Shown: positions 15,602 to 25,130, counted from the first letter of the stretch. The stretch: DNA of 64,000 nucleotides from Flavobacterium sp. I-STPP5a (GCF_009764685.1 NZ_VHLM01000013.1:1-64000), one strand, 5' to 3'. The notes: generated from the sequence alone by a model not told the origin. Numbers and translations are program-made.

Positions 15602-16693
15602 CTATTCCCAATAAAATTTATATGGAATTACTGTAAACCACTCTGGTCTATAGACTAATATGATATAAACTTGTATACATAAAAAAATTACCCAAAATAA
15701 ATACATCATAAATCTATCCATAATACCTTTGATTCTATAACATGAATTTGTAAGTAATACAATCGATATAGGAATAAAATAATGCGTATATCTTACTAAG
15801 ATACCAAATTTTATCGAAAGCACTAAAAATAAGACATTACCTAAAAAGAATAAAAGCATTTGCTTATCACTATTAACAAATATTTTAAAATTAAAGTTCT
15901 TTACCACAATTATTAAACCTATCAAATAAGTTAATAAAACTAAAAAAATTCCAATCTTAGACTCTGAAATACCTTCTTGACCTAAATAATCAGATCCGTA
16001 GTTTGGAAAAAAAGAATAGAAAATTCCTAAAATTTTATCAAGTGATAAAAAAGTACATAGCGTAAAAAAAATGGTATAGATCAAAGTTTTTTTAGAAAAT
16101 CTAATGAAATTCAAAAAAGGAACCAAAAAAAGAATATATGCTGAAGAATGAAACTGTGCAGAAATGAATACAATTAAATAATACCACTTCCATTTTTGAT
16201 TAAATAAATATGGTATAGCAAAATTAAAAACCGCTATAGCAAGTCCCTGTCTTATTCCTGATACTAGAAAAAAATAATGTGTTAAACCAATAAACAAAAA
16301 AATTGTAAACCATAAGTTTTCAGAATATCTATAGAAAAGAATGATAAATGAACTTTGAATTAGTAAACTTGTAATAAAAAATAATGCTACAGGATCTTTA
16401 GAAATTAAAAGATAAATAATGTTTTCAAGTATCTGATATCCTATTTCAAATCTTTCAAACGCGTTAAGATCAAATATATTATTAGGTGATATACTTTGAA
16501 AATGTTCAGCGTAAGCAGGAGTATCATTATATACAGTTATATGTCTTAAACCAGCTGGTAAAAATAATTGTACAAAGAATAAGATTGCAAGAATTTTTTT
16601 TTTATTTTGTGTTGATAAATGTTTTATCGAAGATATAAAAACTCCTTCGACAATAAATAACAACATTAGAAATACTAAGATTAACTCCATCAA
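15602..16693 (-). CDS. wzy: EpsG-family O-antigen/EPS polymerase (Wzy-like)
   Basis: A 363-residue integral membrane protein with about ten hydrophobic segments and a periplasmic loop region. The motif FLVSGIRQGLAIAVF (about 143-157) and the early RHITVYNDTPAYAEHF resemble the EpsG/Wzy polymerase family, where the conserved arginines handle undecaprenyl-linked chains. It would join repeat units in the periplasm after Wzx flipping. It ends 7 bases from the GT11 gene and begins one base from the GT6 gene, deep in one operon. Confidence 0.85.
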   Translation of the reverse strand: MMELILVFLMLLFIVEGVFISSIKHLSTQNKKKILAILFFVQLFLPAGLRHITVYNDTPAYAEHFQSISPNNIFDLNAFERFEIGYQILENIIYLLISKDPVALFFITSLLIQSSFIILFYRYSENLWFTIFLFIGLTHYFFLVSGIRQGLAIAVFNFAIPYLFNQKWKWYYLIVFISAQFHSSAYILFLVPFLNFIRFSKKTLIYTIFFTLCTFLSLDKILGIFYSFFPNYGSDYLGQEGISESKIGIFLVLLTYLIGLIIVVKNFNFKIFVNSDKQMLLFFLGNVLFLVLSIKFGILVRYTHYFIPISIVLLTNSCYRIKGIMDRFMMYLFWVIFLCIQVYIILVYRPEWFTVIPYKFYWE

Positions 16694-16694
16694 A

Positions 16695-17483
16695 TTAATT
16701 TAAAAATAACCATCTAATTCCACTGTAAACTATTTTAAATCCCTTAAAAACCCTAGTTTTTTTTGAGTGATCAATTACTTTATCAAAATATATATCAATT
16801 TTTACTTTATTTCTTATTATTATTAGTGGTTTATATGGTGTCTTTGCATCTTCAGGACAAGCATAGGAGGACGGTAATAATTTTCCGCCATAATCATAAA
16901 AGTATCTATTAATATGGGACTCATCATGATATATTGCCATTATTCCATTTTTGTAATCTTCCATAATATTATTATAGCAAACCTGGCAAAATAACAAATA
17001 GTCTTTTGTTTTACCCCCATTAAGACCACCTATTACGTACCGATATTTATTTCTTAATTTAAATGGTATAAAAGCTTTAGAGAGTTGATTTCTCTCGAAA
17101 GGATACCTAAGGGGCGTTTTATTATAATACCCCCCATTTAAGGCAAATACTATCTCACCATCTTTATTAGGTAAGATTTCTGGACCTATGTGAGACACAA
17201 AAAGCATGTTAGAATTAAAAAAATAGATATAGTCGTACTTCTTTAATTCCTCACTAATTGATAAAAACATGTTAAAACGCATAATTGAGTCTAATGGAAA
17301 TCCTTCACACTTTTTCTCTATTATGGTAACATTATTATCGACAGAAATCTTGCTATTATCTGTAAAAACAAAATACTGTTTATTTGCAATATTTTTTAAG
17401 AAATACTTTTCTGATGAATTATAAAAGCCTTCAAAGAACTGATTGTACCTACCTGTACAAATATATACTATTGCTATATTCAT
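16695..17483 (-). CDS. Bacterial GT6 glycosyltransferase (histo-blood-group A/B transferase relative)
   Basis: A 262-residue retaining alpha-1,3-Gal/GalNAc transferase. The metal-site motif that is DxD in vertebrate enzymes reads FFNSN here (Asn90-Ser91-Asn92), the NxN form known from metal-independent bacterial GT6 enzymes. The catalytic segment YHDESHINRYF (185-195) matches the vertebrate HDESHLNKY, with Glu188 at the catalytic glutamate. The donor-selecting triplet before the NGG is Ile151-Gly152-Gly153, closer to human A transferase (Leu-Gly-Gly) than B (Met-Gly-Ala), so UDP-GalNAc is the likelier donor. No membrane anchor is present. It sits in one operon with the GT11 gene. Donor and acceptor are inferred. 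Confidence 0.85.
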   Translation of the reverse strand: MNIAIVYICTGRYNQFFEGFYNSSEKYFLKNIANKQYFVFTDNSKISVDNNVTIIEKKCEGFPLDSIMRFNMFLSISEELKKYDYIYFFNSNMLFVSHIGPEILPNKDGEIVFALNGGYYNKTPLRYPFERNQLSKAFIPFKLRNKYRYVIGGLNGGKTKDYLLFCQVCYNNIMEDYKNGIMAIYHDESHINRYFYDYGGKLLPSSYACPEDAKTPYKPLIIIRNKVKIDIYFDKVIDHSKKTRVFKGFKIVYSGIRWLFLN

Positions 17484-17558
17484 TTTTTATAATTATTATC
17501 AATAAAACTCGAACGATTTAACACGAACTATTATACCTACGATTAATTAAAATTGAAG

Positions 17559-18842
17559 TTACTTTAAAAAGTTCATGCTTCTTTTGTACATAGGGACAAA
17601 AGCGATAAAAAACCATGAAATTGTCATTACTAAAATAAAATAATTCAACCCAAAATAAGAAATTGCAATTCCTCCGATTAAACAAATTGAAAATGCTAAC
17701 AAAATATGTATTATAAATTCAAATTTAAAATCTGTAATACTATGTAAAAATGTACTAACCCAATATACCATTCCTATTATTAAACTCAAAACACCTAACA
17801 TTAAAATAAAGATTATATTAGATTTTATGACTTTTGAAGATAAGTAAAAAACAATATCTACACCCCAAAAGATGGCGATACCTAAATAAAAAGCGTAACC
17901 TATCAAAGTTAAAAGTAAAGATGTATGAATAATTTTCTTGATCCAAATTTTGTCTCCTTTATGCCAAGCCAATGTTAACATAGGCCAAACTGCTGGCAAA
18001 ATTGCTGATATTAATATCAATGGTATGCTAATGTATTTATAAACAACACTATAATGAGTCACTTCCTTTAATCCAAATTCTCTTACTATATAAAAGTTGG
18101 GGACAATAGTAATTATTATCTCAGCCAACTTAATCCCGAGAAATGAAATTGAAGGTTTCAACTCTTGTTTTAATTTTGAAATGACATCTTTATTTGAAAA
18201 ACGAACAATATTACTTGAATACATTAAATTAAAAAAAAGAAATATACGCAAAATAAATATTGGACTAGAAAAAAGAAAGGCTACTAACACTAAATTATCG
18301 GTATATATTAATGCCAAAAAAGTGGCACCAAACATCAATAGTGTTAAAATCCCTTCAATAAATCTAATATTTCCCAATAATATTTTAGATGCATAATAAT
18401 TTTCAACATTACTTAGACTAATGCTAATAACCATAACCCCGTACAAAACTATAAACAAAGGTAAACTTTCACTTTTTGCAATTGGATCTGTTATTTTAAA
18501 AAATAAATTTATATCCACAAAAAAAAAACACAAGCCCAATAATGACGCCATTAAAAATAAAAAAGCCCCAAAAACAAATCCTGAATATAAATATAACTGG
18601 AAATTTATAGTGTCGTTATTACTGTTAAATTCTGTGAGTCTATTTTTAATACTTGGAAAAACTCCTGCGTCTAAAAAATTTATAAATGTCAATGTACTTA
18701 ATGCCATTATCCACAACCCATATCTATCAGCACCTAAATATTTTACAAATAAAGGTATGCTTACAAAACCAATTAATGTTTTACATAATGTAGCAAACAA
18801 CGAACTTGAAATTTCTTTATAAAACTTAATTTTTCCAAACAT
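17559..18842 (-). CDS. wzx: Wzx-type lipid-linked oligosaccharide flippase
   Basis: A 427-residue inner-membrane protein with about twelve hydrophobic segments, beginning FYKEISSSLFATLCKTLIGF and carrying KYLGADRYGLW (about 34-44), typical of polysaccharide transporters of the MOP superfamily. It would flip the undecaprenyl-linked repeat unit to the periplasm for polymerisation by the Wzy-like protein. One Wzx and one Wzy in this operon indicate a single repeat unit built here. Confidence 0.9.
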   Translation of the reverse strand: MFGKIKFYKEISSSLFATLCKTLIGFVSIPLFVKYLGADRYGLWIMALSTLTFINFLDAGVFPSIKNRLTEFNSNNDTINFQLYLYSGFVFGAFLFLMASLLGLCFFFVDINLFFKITDPIAKSESLPLFIVLYGVMVISISLSNVENYYASKILLGNIRFIEGILTLLMFGATFLALIYTDNLVLVAFLFSSPIFILRIFLFFNLMYSSNIVRFSNKDVISKLKQELKPSISFLGIKLAEIIITIVPNFYIVREFGLKEVTHYSVVYKYISIPLILISAILPAVWPMLTLAWHKGDKIWIKKIIHTSLLLTLIGYAFYLGIAIFWGVDIVFYLSSKVIKSNIIFILMLGVLSLIIGMVYWVSTFLHSITDFKFEFIIHILLAFSICLIGGIAISYFGLNYFILVMTISWFFIAFVPMYKRSMNFLK

Positions 18843-18924
18843 ATAAAATTCAATTTTTTTTAGTTTAAAATAGATGTTTTTTTAATTAACTCGTACTTGC
18901 CTAACGTTTATCCTTTATAAAAAA

Positions 18925-19632
18925 CTACAATCCAGCTTTACTAATAAATTCTTCAAAACTTTCAAAAATTGATTTATGTTCTGATTTAAATCTTTCGTAA
19001 TATTTACCATATTGACTTTTAATTGGTAAAATCTCCGAAAATTTATCACTATCCGAACCATTTAAAAATATTGGAAATTCTTCATAAAAATCTGAAATTA
19101 TTGGTCTCCGTCCAAAACCGTCTTTTATACTGCGGGCATATTCAAAAGCTTCATCTACATATCTACTTTTCCTCTTTTCATAATATTCATCTAATGAACA
19201 TATTACTTTTGCCGGCACACCAGCTGCTACACAATTAGAAGGTATGTTTTTATTCACGACAGAACCAAATCCAATAAAAACATTATCCCCGATAGTCACT
19301 CCTTTTAAAATAGAGACATTTCTTCCAAAAGCCACATTATTTCCAATTACTACTTTACCCGTTGATGAAACATAGTCATGATAAACATTTAAAAACACAT
19401 GAGATACATAATCATGTGTTAACAATGAAAATCCTCTATTAATAAAAACATCATTACCAATTTCAACTAATGTTGGCTTATGCATATCTATATCTAGTGT
19501 GGTTCTATTAGTAAAAATCACGTTTTGACCAATATTCATTCCTTTTCTTCTTAAATATCTAGTGTAACTTGTATTAGACATCAAAGAAATTTTGTATTCT
19601 AATAAATTAATAAATTTGATTATTGTTTTCAT
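18925..19632 (-). CDS. Left-handed beta-helix acyltransferase (O-acetyltransferase-like)
   Basis: A 235-residue hexapeptide-repeat protein. Imperfect [LIV]-G-x4 repeats run from about residue 33 to 145 (IGQNVIFTNR, IGNDVFINRG, IGNNVAFGRNVSI, IGDNVFIGFGSVV), ending in the loop NCVAAGVPAKVI, which is typical of maltose/xenobiotic-type acetyltransferases. It probably O-acetylates a sugar of the repeat unit. The C-terminal 80 residues are outside the repeat fold and unrecognised. Confidence 0.82.
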   Translation of the reverse strand: MKTIIKFINLLEYKISLMSNTSYTRYLRRKGMNIGQNVIFTNRTTLDIDMHKPTLVEIGNDVFINRGFSLLTHDYVSHVFLNVYHDYVSSTGKVVIGNNVAFGRNVSILKGVTIGDNVFIGFGSVVNKNIPSNCVAAGVPAKVICSLDEYYEKRKSRYVDEAFEYARSIKDGFGRRPIISDFYEEFPIFLNGSDSDKFSEILPIKSQYGKYYERFKSEHKSIFESFEEFISKAGL

Positions 19633-19868
19633 ATCGTAAAATTAAATTAAACGTTTTTAACTTTCTAACAAGATTAAAATAAATACTTAGCTTTTTTTTA
19701 TGCTATAAAATTTAATTAGAATATAAACTTTTTTTATATTACTTAATATAAATTGATTACATATCTTTTCAGGCTAAGACCATCGATTTTCTAATCCTCA
19801 TTATTTATTTATTAGCTGTGCAACAATTAAAGTAATCAAGAGCAAAAGGATAGACCGTAAATTAAAAT
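19633..19868. other. AT-rich intergenic spacer
   Basis: 236 bases between the acyltransferase and gmd. No hairpin, TAnnTTTG box or open frame stands out. Confidence 0.5.
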
Positions 19869-20954
19869 CTATCCTAATTTCTTAATTATCTCCAAATCAC
19901 TTGCTACCATCTCTTTCACCATGTCAGCTAAATCGTATTTCGGTTCCCAACCCAATTGCGTTTTTGATTTCGTAGGGTCTCCAATTAATAAATCTACTTC
20001 AGTTGGACGGTAGTATTCTGGATCTACGCGTACTACTACTTTACCTATTGGTAATTGATATTCTGCATTACTGCATGAAACTATTTTTGCCACTTCACTT
20101 TCATTTACTCCTTCAAAAGCCAATTCAATACCCACCTCAGCAAACGCCATCGCAACGAAATCTCTAATATAAGTAGTTACTCCTGTCGCAATCACATAGT
20201 CCTCAGCAACATCTTGTTGCAAGATACGCCACATCGCCTCCACATAATCTTTGGCATGACCCCAGTCTCTTTGAGAATTTAAATTTCCTAGGTACAAACA
20301 TTCTTGCTTTCCTTTGGCTATTGCAGCAGTAGCCATAGTAATTTTACGGGTCACAAAGGTTTCGCCACGTCGAGGAGACTCATGATTAAAAAGAATACCA
20401 TTGCAGGCAAACATATTATAGGCTTCACGGTAGTTCTTTGTAATCCAAAAACCATATATTTTAGCAGCACCATACGGAGAGCGTGGATAAAAAGGGGATT
20501 GTTCATCATAAAACCCTTGTGCATTTTTATTTTCGGCTAAGCCACCATACAATTCCGATGTTGACGCTTGATAAACTCTTGTTTTTTTAGTTAATCCTAG
20601 AATACGAACTGCCTCTAATATTCTTAAAGTACCTATTCCGTCTACATTAGCAACATATTCTGGTGAATCAAAAGAAACTTTTACATGAGACATAGCCCCA
20701 AGATTGTATATTTCGTCAGGCTGTACTTCCTGTATAATTCGGATAATATTTGTAGAATCGGTTAAATCACCGTAATGCAATTTAAAATTCACATGAGCTT
20801 CATGCTGGTCTTGATAAATGTGATCGATTCTTTGTGTGTTAAAGGACGAGGCACGGCGTTTAACACCATGAACCATATATCCCTTTTCTAATAATAATTC
20901 CGCTAAATACGAACCATCTTGACCTGTAATTCCAGTAACTAAAGCTGTTTTCAT
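19869..20954 (-). CDS. gmd: GDP-mannose 4,6-dehydratase
   Basis: A 361-residue extended SDR enzyme that turns GDP-mannose into GDP-4-keto-6-deoxymannose, the first step to GDP-fucose. NADP motif [13 protein letters not shown] (8-20), the Gmd-specific [16 protein letters not shown] (32-47), catalytic STSELYG (about 131-137) and [15 protein letters not shown] with the YxxxK tyrosine and lysine. The mannose-1-phosphate guanylyltransferase at 29319 supplies its substrate and Fcl, encoded 75 bases upstream, takes its product. Confidence 0.96.
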   Translation of the reverse strand: MKTALVTGITGQDGSYLAELLLEKGYMVHGVKRRASSFNTQRIDHIYQDQHEAHVNFKLHYGDLTDSTNIIRIIQEVQPDEIYNLGAMSHVKVSFDSPEYVANVDGIGTLRILEAVRILGLTKKTRVYQASTSELYGGLAENKNAQGFYDEQSPFYPRSPYGAAKIYGFWITKNYREAYNMFACNGILFNHESPRRGETFVTRKITMATAAIAKGKQECLYLGNLNSQRDWGHAKDYVEAMWRILQQDVAEDYVIATGVTTYIRDFVAMAFAEVGIELAFEGVNESEVAKIVSCSNAEYQLPIGKVVVRVDPEYYRPTEVDLLIGDPTKSKTQLGWEPKYDLADMVKEMVASDLEIIKKLG

Positions 20955-21029
20955 CTTCTAATTGTTTGCTATTTTGTTTTCTACATCTAAGTTCCTGCAC
21001 CATCAAATCTTAGCGTATTTTACTATATT

Positions 21030-21980
21030 TTATAATTTTACTTCTTTGTACGAACTCTCGTTTTTCAAAAACCAATCGTAGGTTTTCACAATTCCTTCTT
21101 CCAACTTCATTTGATGTTTCCATCCAAGTTCATGCATTCTAGAGACATCCATCAGTTTTCTGGGTGTACCATCCGGCTTGCTGCTATCCCAGATAATTTC
21201 TCCTTGGTGGCCGACTATTCTTTGTATCGTTTCTGCCAAATGTTTAATGGTCAAATCCTCTCCCGTTCCCACGTTGTACAAGTACTCAGGAAGTCTGTTC
21301 TCTAATGCAAAAACAACTGCTGCTGCCATATCATCCACAAAAAGAAATTCTCTCATGGGTGTTCCGCTACCCCATAAGGTCACAGAGGCGTTATCGTTGT
21401 TTTTGGCTTCGTGAAATTTTCTAATCATTGCCGGTAGTACATGAGAAGAGTTTAAATCAAAATTATCATGTGTTCCATACAAATTAGTCGGCATTAAACT
21501 AACAAAATCTTTATCAAACTGGTTGCGTATGGCTTGGCAGGCTTTTACGCCTGTAATTTTAGCAATAGCATACCACTCATTGGTGGGTTCCAAAGAATCG
21601 GTCAGTAAATATTCTTCCTTTAATGGTTGAGGCGATAATTTTGGATAAATGCAAGAACTACCAAGAAATATAAATTTTTCAACTCCTGACTGATGGGCCG
21701 CATCTATCAAATTATTTTGAATTTGCATATTTTCCATCAGAAATTGATACGGAAAATTATTGTTTGCTAAGATACCTCCCACTTTTGCAGCGGCATCGAT
21801 AATCACAGCAGGTTTTTCATTGTTGATATAATCCAGCACCGAATTTTGATTTCGTAAATCTAATTCTTTACTTGAGGAACCTATTAAATTTGTATAACTA
21901 TTGGCTACTAATGTGCGCCAAATGGCACTTCCTACCATGCCCTTATGACCCGCTATGTATATTTTTGTATTTTTATTCAT
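21030..21980 (-). CDS. fcl: GDP-L-fucose synthase
   Basis: A 316-residue bifunctional epimerase/reductase that makes GDP-L-fucose from the Gmd product. The N-terminal NADP motif is AGHKGMVGSA (10-19), with FLGSSCIYPK near residue 106, the catalytic Tyr and Lys in EWYAIAKITG (about 135-144) and the family signature LMPTNLYGTHDNFD. It lies between rfbA (18 bases) and gmd. GDP-fucose is then used by the GT11 enzyme. Confidence 0.96.
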   Translation of the reverse strand: MNKNTKIYIAGHKGMVGSAIWRTLVANSYTNLIGSSSKELDLRNQNSVLDYINNEKPAVIIDAAAKVGGILANNNFPYQFLMENMQIQNNLIDAAHQSGVEKFIFLGSSCIYPKLSPQPLKEEYLLTDSLEPTNEWYAIAKITGVKACQAIRNQFDKDFVSLMPTNLYGTHDNFDLNSSHVLPAMIRKFHEAKNNDNASVTLWGSGTPMREFLFVDDMAAAVVFALENRLPEYLYNVGTGEDLTIKHLAETIQRIVGHQGEIIWDSSKPDGTPRKLMDVSRMHELGWKHQMKLEEGIVKTYDWFLKNESSYKEVKL

Positions 21981-21998
21981 TTTAAACGCAACTAACGA

Positions 21999-22901
21999 TT
22001 ATAACCCTTCACTTTTATTTTGCACTACTCTTTTTGCCAATCGTAACAAATACTGACCGTACTCATTTTTACTCAATGGCGTTGCTTGCTCTAGTAGTTT
22101 TTCTCTGGAAATATAGCCTTTTTCAAAAGCTATTTCTTCCAAACAGGCTACTTTAAGCCCTTGTCTTTTTTCTATGGTTTGTATAAAATTACTCGCTTCT
22201 AGTAAGGATTCATGAGTACCTGTGTCTAACCAAGCATAGCCGCGACCCATCAACTCCACTTTTAAATTTTGTAAAGCCAAATATTCTTGATTGATAGTGG
22301 TAATTTCTAATTCCCCTCGGTCACTTGGCTTAATATTTTTGACTATTTCTACCACAGAATTGGGATAAAAGTACAATCCTACTACAGCATAATTACTCTT
22401 AGGCACTACTGGTTTTTCTTCAATACTGACCACAGTTCCAGTGGAATCAAATTCAGCTACGCCATACCGCTCAGGATCCTGTACATAATAGCCAAAAACA
22501 GTGGCTTTGTTGTCTACAGTGACATTAGCAACGGCTGTTTGTAATAAAGCTGTCAATCCATGACCATAAAAAATATTGTCCCCTAAAATCAAACAAACCG
22601 AATCGGTGCCGATAAAATCAGCTCCTATAATAAACGCTTGTGCCAATCCGTCTGGACTAGGCTGTTCAGCGTACTGAATGGTAATCCCAAAATCACTTCC
22701 ATCTCCCAATAGGTTTTGAAAATGCGGCAAATCATGAGGGGTGGAAATCAACAACACTTCGGTTATCCCAGCCAACATCAATACCGACAACGGATAATAC
22801 ACCATCGGTTTGTCATAGATGGGCATTAACTGCTTGGATATCGACTTAGTAAGGGGATACAATCGGGTGCCGGACCCGCCTGCCAATATGATTCCTTTCA
22901 T
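21999..22901 (-). CDS. rfbA: Glucose-1-phosphate thymidylyltransferase
   Basis: A 300-residue nucleotidyltransferase that makes dTDP-glucose from dTTP and glucose 1-phosphate. The signature [11 protein letters not shown] (8-18), PMIYDKP-type lysine ([12 protein letters not shown]), LGDNIFYG and the [10 protein letters not shown] loop are all intact, and the length is standard. RfbB, encoded further upstream, converts the product to the 4-keto-6-deoxy form. An rfbC remnant separates the two genes and rfbD is missing locally. Confidence 0.96.
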   Translation of the reverse strand: MKGIILAGGSGTRLYPLTKSISKQLMPIYDKPMVYYPLSVLMLAGITEVLLISTPHDLPHFQNLLGDGSDFGITIQYAEQPSPDGLAQAFIIGADFIGTDSVCLILGDNIFYGHGLTALLQTAVANVTVDNKATVFGYYVQDPERYGVAEFDSTGTVVSIEEKPVVPKSNYAVVGLYFYPNSVVEIVKNIKPSDRGELEITTINQEYLALQNLKVELMGRGYAWLDTGTHESLLEASNFIQTIEKRQGLKVACLEEIAFEKGYISREKLLEQATPLSKNEYGQYLLRLAKRVVQNKSEGL

Positions 22902-22967
22902 AATTTATATTGTCTTTCGATTGTCATTTATGAGATCAATTGCTTCATGCATCTTTTAAGACTCTCT

Positions 22968-23213
22968 CTATAATGAGGTATGACCAAAAGTATTTTTAAT
23001 TTTATACGTATTTAGTAAAGAATAGGCCAGTCTTTTGGCTGGCGTGAGATACGAGTCTGCATTTACTTGCCAGTTGATGGCTCAAGTGAGATCACTATAC
23101 TGGATTCCACTTTCACTATCTTTATAGTAGACTTCATCCACTTTATATGAGACTATCTCATTCGCACTTAAGGCCTAAAAGCCATGGGCAAATCCCTTAG
23201 GAATGATTAATTG
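22968..23213 (-). pseudogene. rfbC: rfbC remnant (dTDP-4-dehydrorhamnose 3,5-epimerase)
   Basis: Translating the minus strand from 23213 gives QLIIPKGFAHGF, a stop, ALSANEIVSYKVDEVYY, then KDSESGIQYSDLT, a stop, and AINWQVNADSYLTP. These match the second half of RfbC in order: PKGFAHGF, LS, YKVDExY, SESGIxxxD, INWxV. Two in-frame stops are present: TAG (23175-23177) where a Gln codon is usual, and TGA (23082-23084) probably from Trp. About 110 N-terminal codons are gone. The position between rfbA and rfbB is the normal place for rfbC, so this is decay in situ. Confidence 0.88.
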
Positions 23214-23387
23214 TATTTTTTTTGCTCATTATTTAAATGATATGATTACAATTAACTTGATCCGTTATTTTTTTGTCTAAAGATTACACGCTTTTAGATA
23301 TTAGTCCAAATTAATATTTTTAATCTGCGTGCATTTGTATCCAAAAAATAAAGTTATACCACAACGCTGAACATTCTGTTTAATGTA
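23214..23387. other. Residual intergenic sequence upstream of the rfbC remnant
   Basis: No RfbC N-terminal motif can be recovered in any frame here, so the front half of the gene has been deleted or has decayed beyond recognition. Confidence 0.5.
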
Positions 23388-24434
23388 CTACGATTCGTAT
23401 TGTTTTTGATAATAGGTAGCGTAATCACCTGAAGTCACGTTTTTTAGCCATTCTTCATTGGACAAATACCAATCTATAGTTCGCTCTAATCCTTGTTCAA
23501 AAGTTACAGAAGGCTTCCACCCCAACTCCGTATTTATTTTAGAGGCATCTATAGCGTAACGTAAATCATGACCTGGTCGGTCTTTCACGTATGTAATCAG
23601 CTTTTCAGAAGTACCAACTGGTCGTCCTAATTTACGATCCATTTGCTGACACAACAGTTTGACTAAATCAATGTTTTTCCATTCATTGAAACCGCCTATG
23701 TTGTAGGTTTCATGATTTCTACCTTCGTGAAAAACCAAATCAATAGCTACCGCATGATCTTCCACAAAAAGCCAATCACGGGTATAATTACCGTCTCCAT
23801 ATACGGGCAGCGCTTTGTTGTTTATGATGTTGTTAATAAATAACGGAATCAATTTTTCTGGAAAATGAAACGGCCCGTAGTTGTTAGAACAATTAGTTAA
23901 CACATAAGGTAATCCGTAAGTTTCACCATAGGCACGCACAAAATGATCAGAACTGGCTTTTGATGCCGAATAAGGTGAATTAGGATCATAGGCTGTAGTC
24001 TCAGTAAACAAGCCCGTTGCCCCTAAGGAACCGTAAACCTCATCGGTACTAATGTGGTAAAACCGCTTGCCTTCGCTGTTGTTTTTCCACAATTCCTTAC
24101 ACGCATTTAAAAGATTCATAGTTCCAATCACATTGGTTTTCACAAAGGCTAAAGGGTCTTTTATGGAACGGTCCACATGAGACTCCGCTGCCAAATGGAC
24201 CACCGCATCAAATTCATACTGTTGAAATAAATTATCCACAAAAGTAGCATCTACAATATCCCCTTTTACAAAAGTATAATTGGAATAGTTCTCAATATCT
24301 TTGATATTTTCTAGATTCCCAGCATACGTCAAAGCATCTAGATTTACGATTGTGTATTTAGGATATTTAGTCACAAAACGGCGTACCACATGCGATCCTA
24401 TAAATCCTGCTCCTCCCGTAATTAGTATTTTCAC
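23388..24434 (-). CDS. rfbB: dTDP-glucose 4,6-dehydratase
   Basis: A 348-residue extended SDR that forms dTDP-4-keto-6-deoxyglucose. NAD motif TGGAGFIGSHVV (6-17), HLAAESHVDRSI (about 80-91), catalytic STDEVYG with the Asp-Glu pair, YSASKASSDHFVRA with YxxxK, and NNYGPFHFPEKLIPL. All are intact at standard length. With rfbC broken next door, its product may be diverted to an amino-sugar by one of the DegT aminotransferases, or completed by enzymes encoded elsewhere. Confidence 0.96.
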   Translation of the reverse strand: MKILITGGAGFIGSHVVRRFVTKYPKYTIVNLDALTYAGNLENIKDIENYSNYTFVKGDIVDATFVDNLFQQYEFDAVVHLAAESHVDRSIKDPLAFVKTNVIGTMNLLNACKELWKNNSEGKRFYHISTDEVYGSLGATGLFTETTAYDPNSPYSASKASSDHFVRAYGETYGLPYVLTNCSNNYGPFHFPEKLIPLFINNIINNKALPVYGDGNYTRDWLFVEDHAVAIDLVFHEGRNHETYNIGGFNEWKNIDLVKLLCQQMDRKLGRPVGTSEKLITYVKDRPGHDLRYAIDASKINTELGWKPSVTFEQGLERTIDWYLSNEEWLKNVTSGDYATYYQKQYES

Positions 24435-24644
24435 AACGATTGTATATATATTTTTATTCTATGCCTCTTACAATTTGCATGTACAAGCATTGGCCTATTC
24501 CATTTTTATAAAACCTATTGGCATTTGTTTATAATGCGCAACTACCTTACCAATAAAAAACTATTAAACGGTCCAAAATGCAACTAGTAAACATGGCTTC
24601 GCCACTGCAAGTCCCATTTGAGATTGCTTTTTTTCTAGTTGTGG

Positions 24645-24652
24645 CAAATTTA
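24645..24652 (-). promoter_or_regulatory. Possible -7 box upstream of rfbB
   Basis: Minus-strand TAAATTTG; a TTG lies 16 bases upstream, slightly close. It would give rfbB a leader of about 200 bases, long enough for recruitment of a UpxY-type antiterminator, but the box is only a weak candidate. Confidence 0.3.
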
Positions 24653-24782
24653 TAGTAAATTATCCAACAAAGTGCAGATTATCTAAGAAAAATATGCTTG
24701 ACTCCCTAAATTTAACTTACAAATCACATAGTCTTTTCTTGCAAATTGCATAGTGATTGGTGCGTATTCCGTTTTCTGTGTT

Positions 24783-24940
24783 TAGTAATTAGTGCTTAGT
24801 AGTTAGTAGCTAGTCCTAAGTATTTAGTCCTTAGTAATTAGTGCGCGATCATTAGTCCTTAGTGCAGCGTGCTCAGTTTTAAGTTTCAAGTTTCAGGTTT
24901 CAAGTTTCAAGTTTACAATTCACAATTTAAAATTTAAATT
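24783..24940. repeat. Degenerate heptamer array
   Basis: A run of seven-base units of the form AGTNNTT (AGTAATT, AGTGCTT, AGTAGTT, AGTAGCT, AGTCCTA, AGTATTT, AGTCCTT and so on), passing near 24870 into a second series (AAGTTTC, AGGTTTC, then CAATTCA, CAATTTA, AAATTTA). No gene is visible. Confidence 0.75.
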
Positions 24941-25059
24941 AAGAACTACTTCGTAAATCGGGTAGAAAAAACCACACCTACTTTTAACATTAAATTTATA
25001 AATAACACCGCCACATATTGAAACTTTTCGCTACATTTGAAATCTGATTTAACGAATAA

Positions 25060-25120
25060 CTGGAATTATTCGAGGTCTTAAATTCACTCCATTGCTCAAA
25101 AAAACAGGGTTCTAGTCCGT
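25060..25120. repeat. Copy of the HU gene's 3' flank (paired with 25411-25470)
   Basis: Shares ATTCGAGGTCTTAAA and AACAGGGTTCTAG in the same order and spacing with the sequence just downstream of the HU-like gene at 25411-25470. In the HU copy the CTAG contains the stop codon. Only the 3' flank is recognisable here, with no HU coding sequence, suggesting the scar of a lost duplicate. Confidence 0.6.
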
Positions 25121-25130
25121 ATTTTTGAGC
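25094..25130 (+). terminator. Terminator-like hairpin on the plus strand
   Basis: GCTCAAAAA (25094-25102) and TTTTTGAGC (25122-25130) are followed by seven T residues on the plus strand. There is no plus-strand gene before it, so its purpose is unclear. Confidence 0.5.

Noticed and set aside
23214..23387. N-terminal half of rfbC
   Set aside because: No frame on either strand gives the expected early RfbC motifs.
24783..24940. Possible CRISPR array
   Set aside because: Units are seven bases with drifting sequence and no unique spacers of constant length; no cas gene is nearby.
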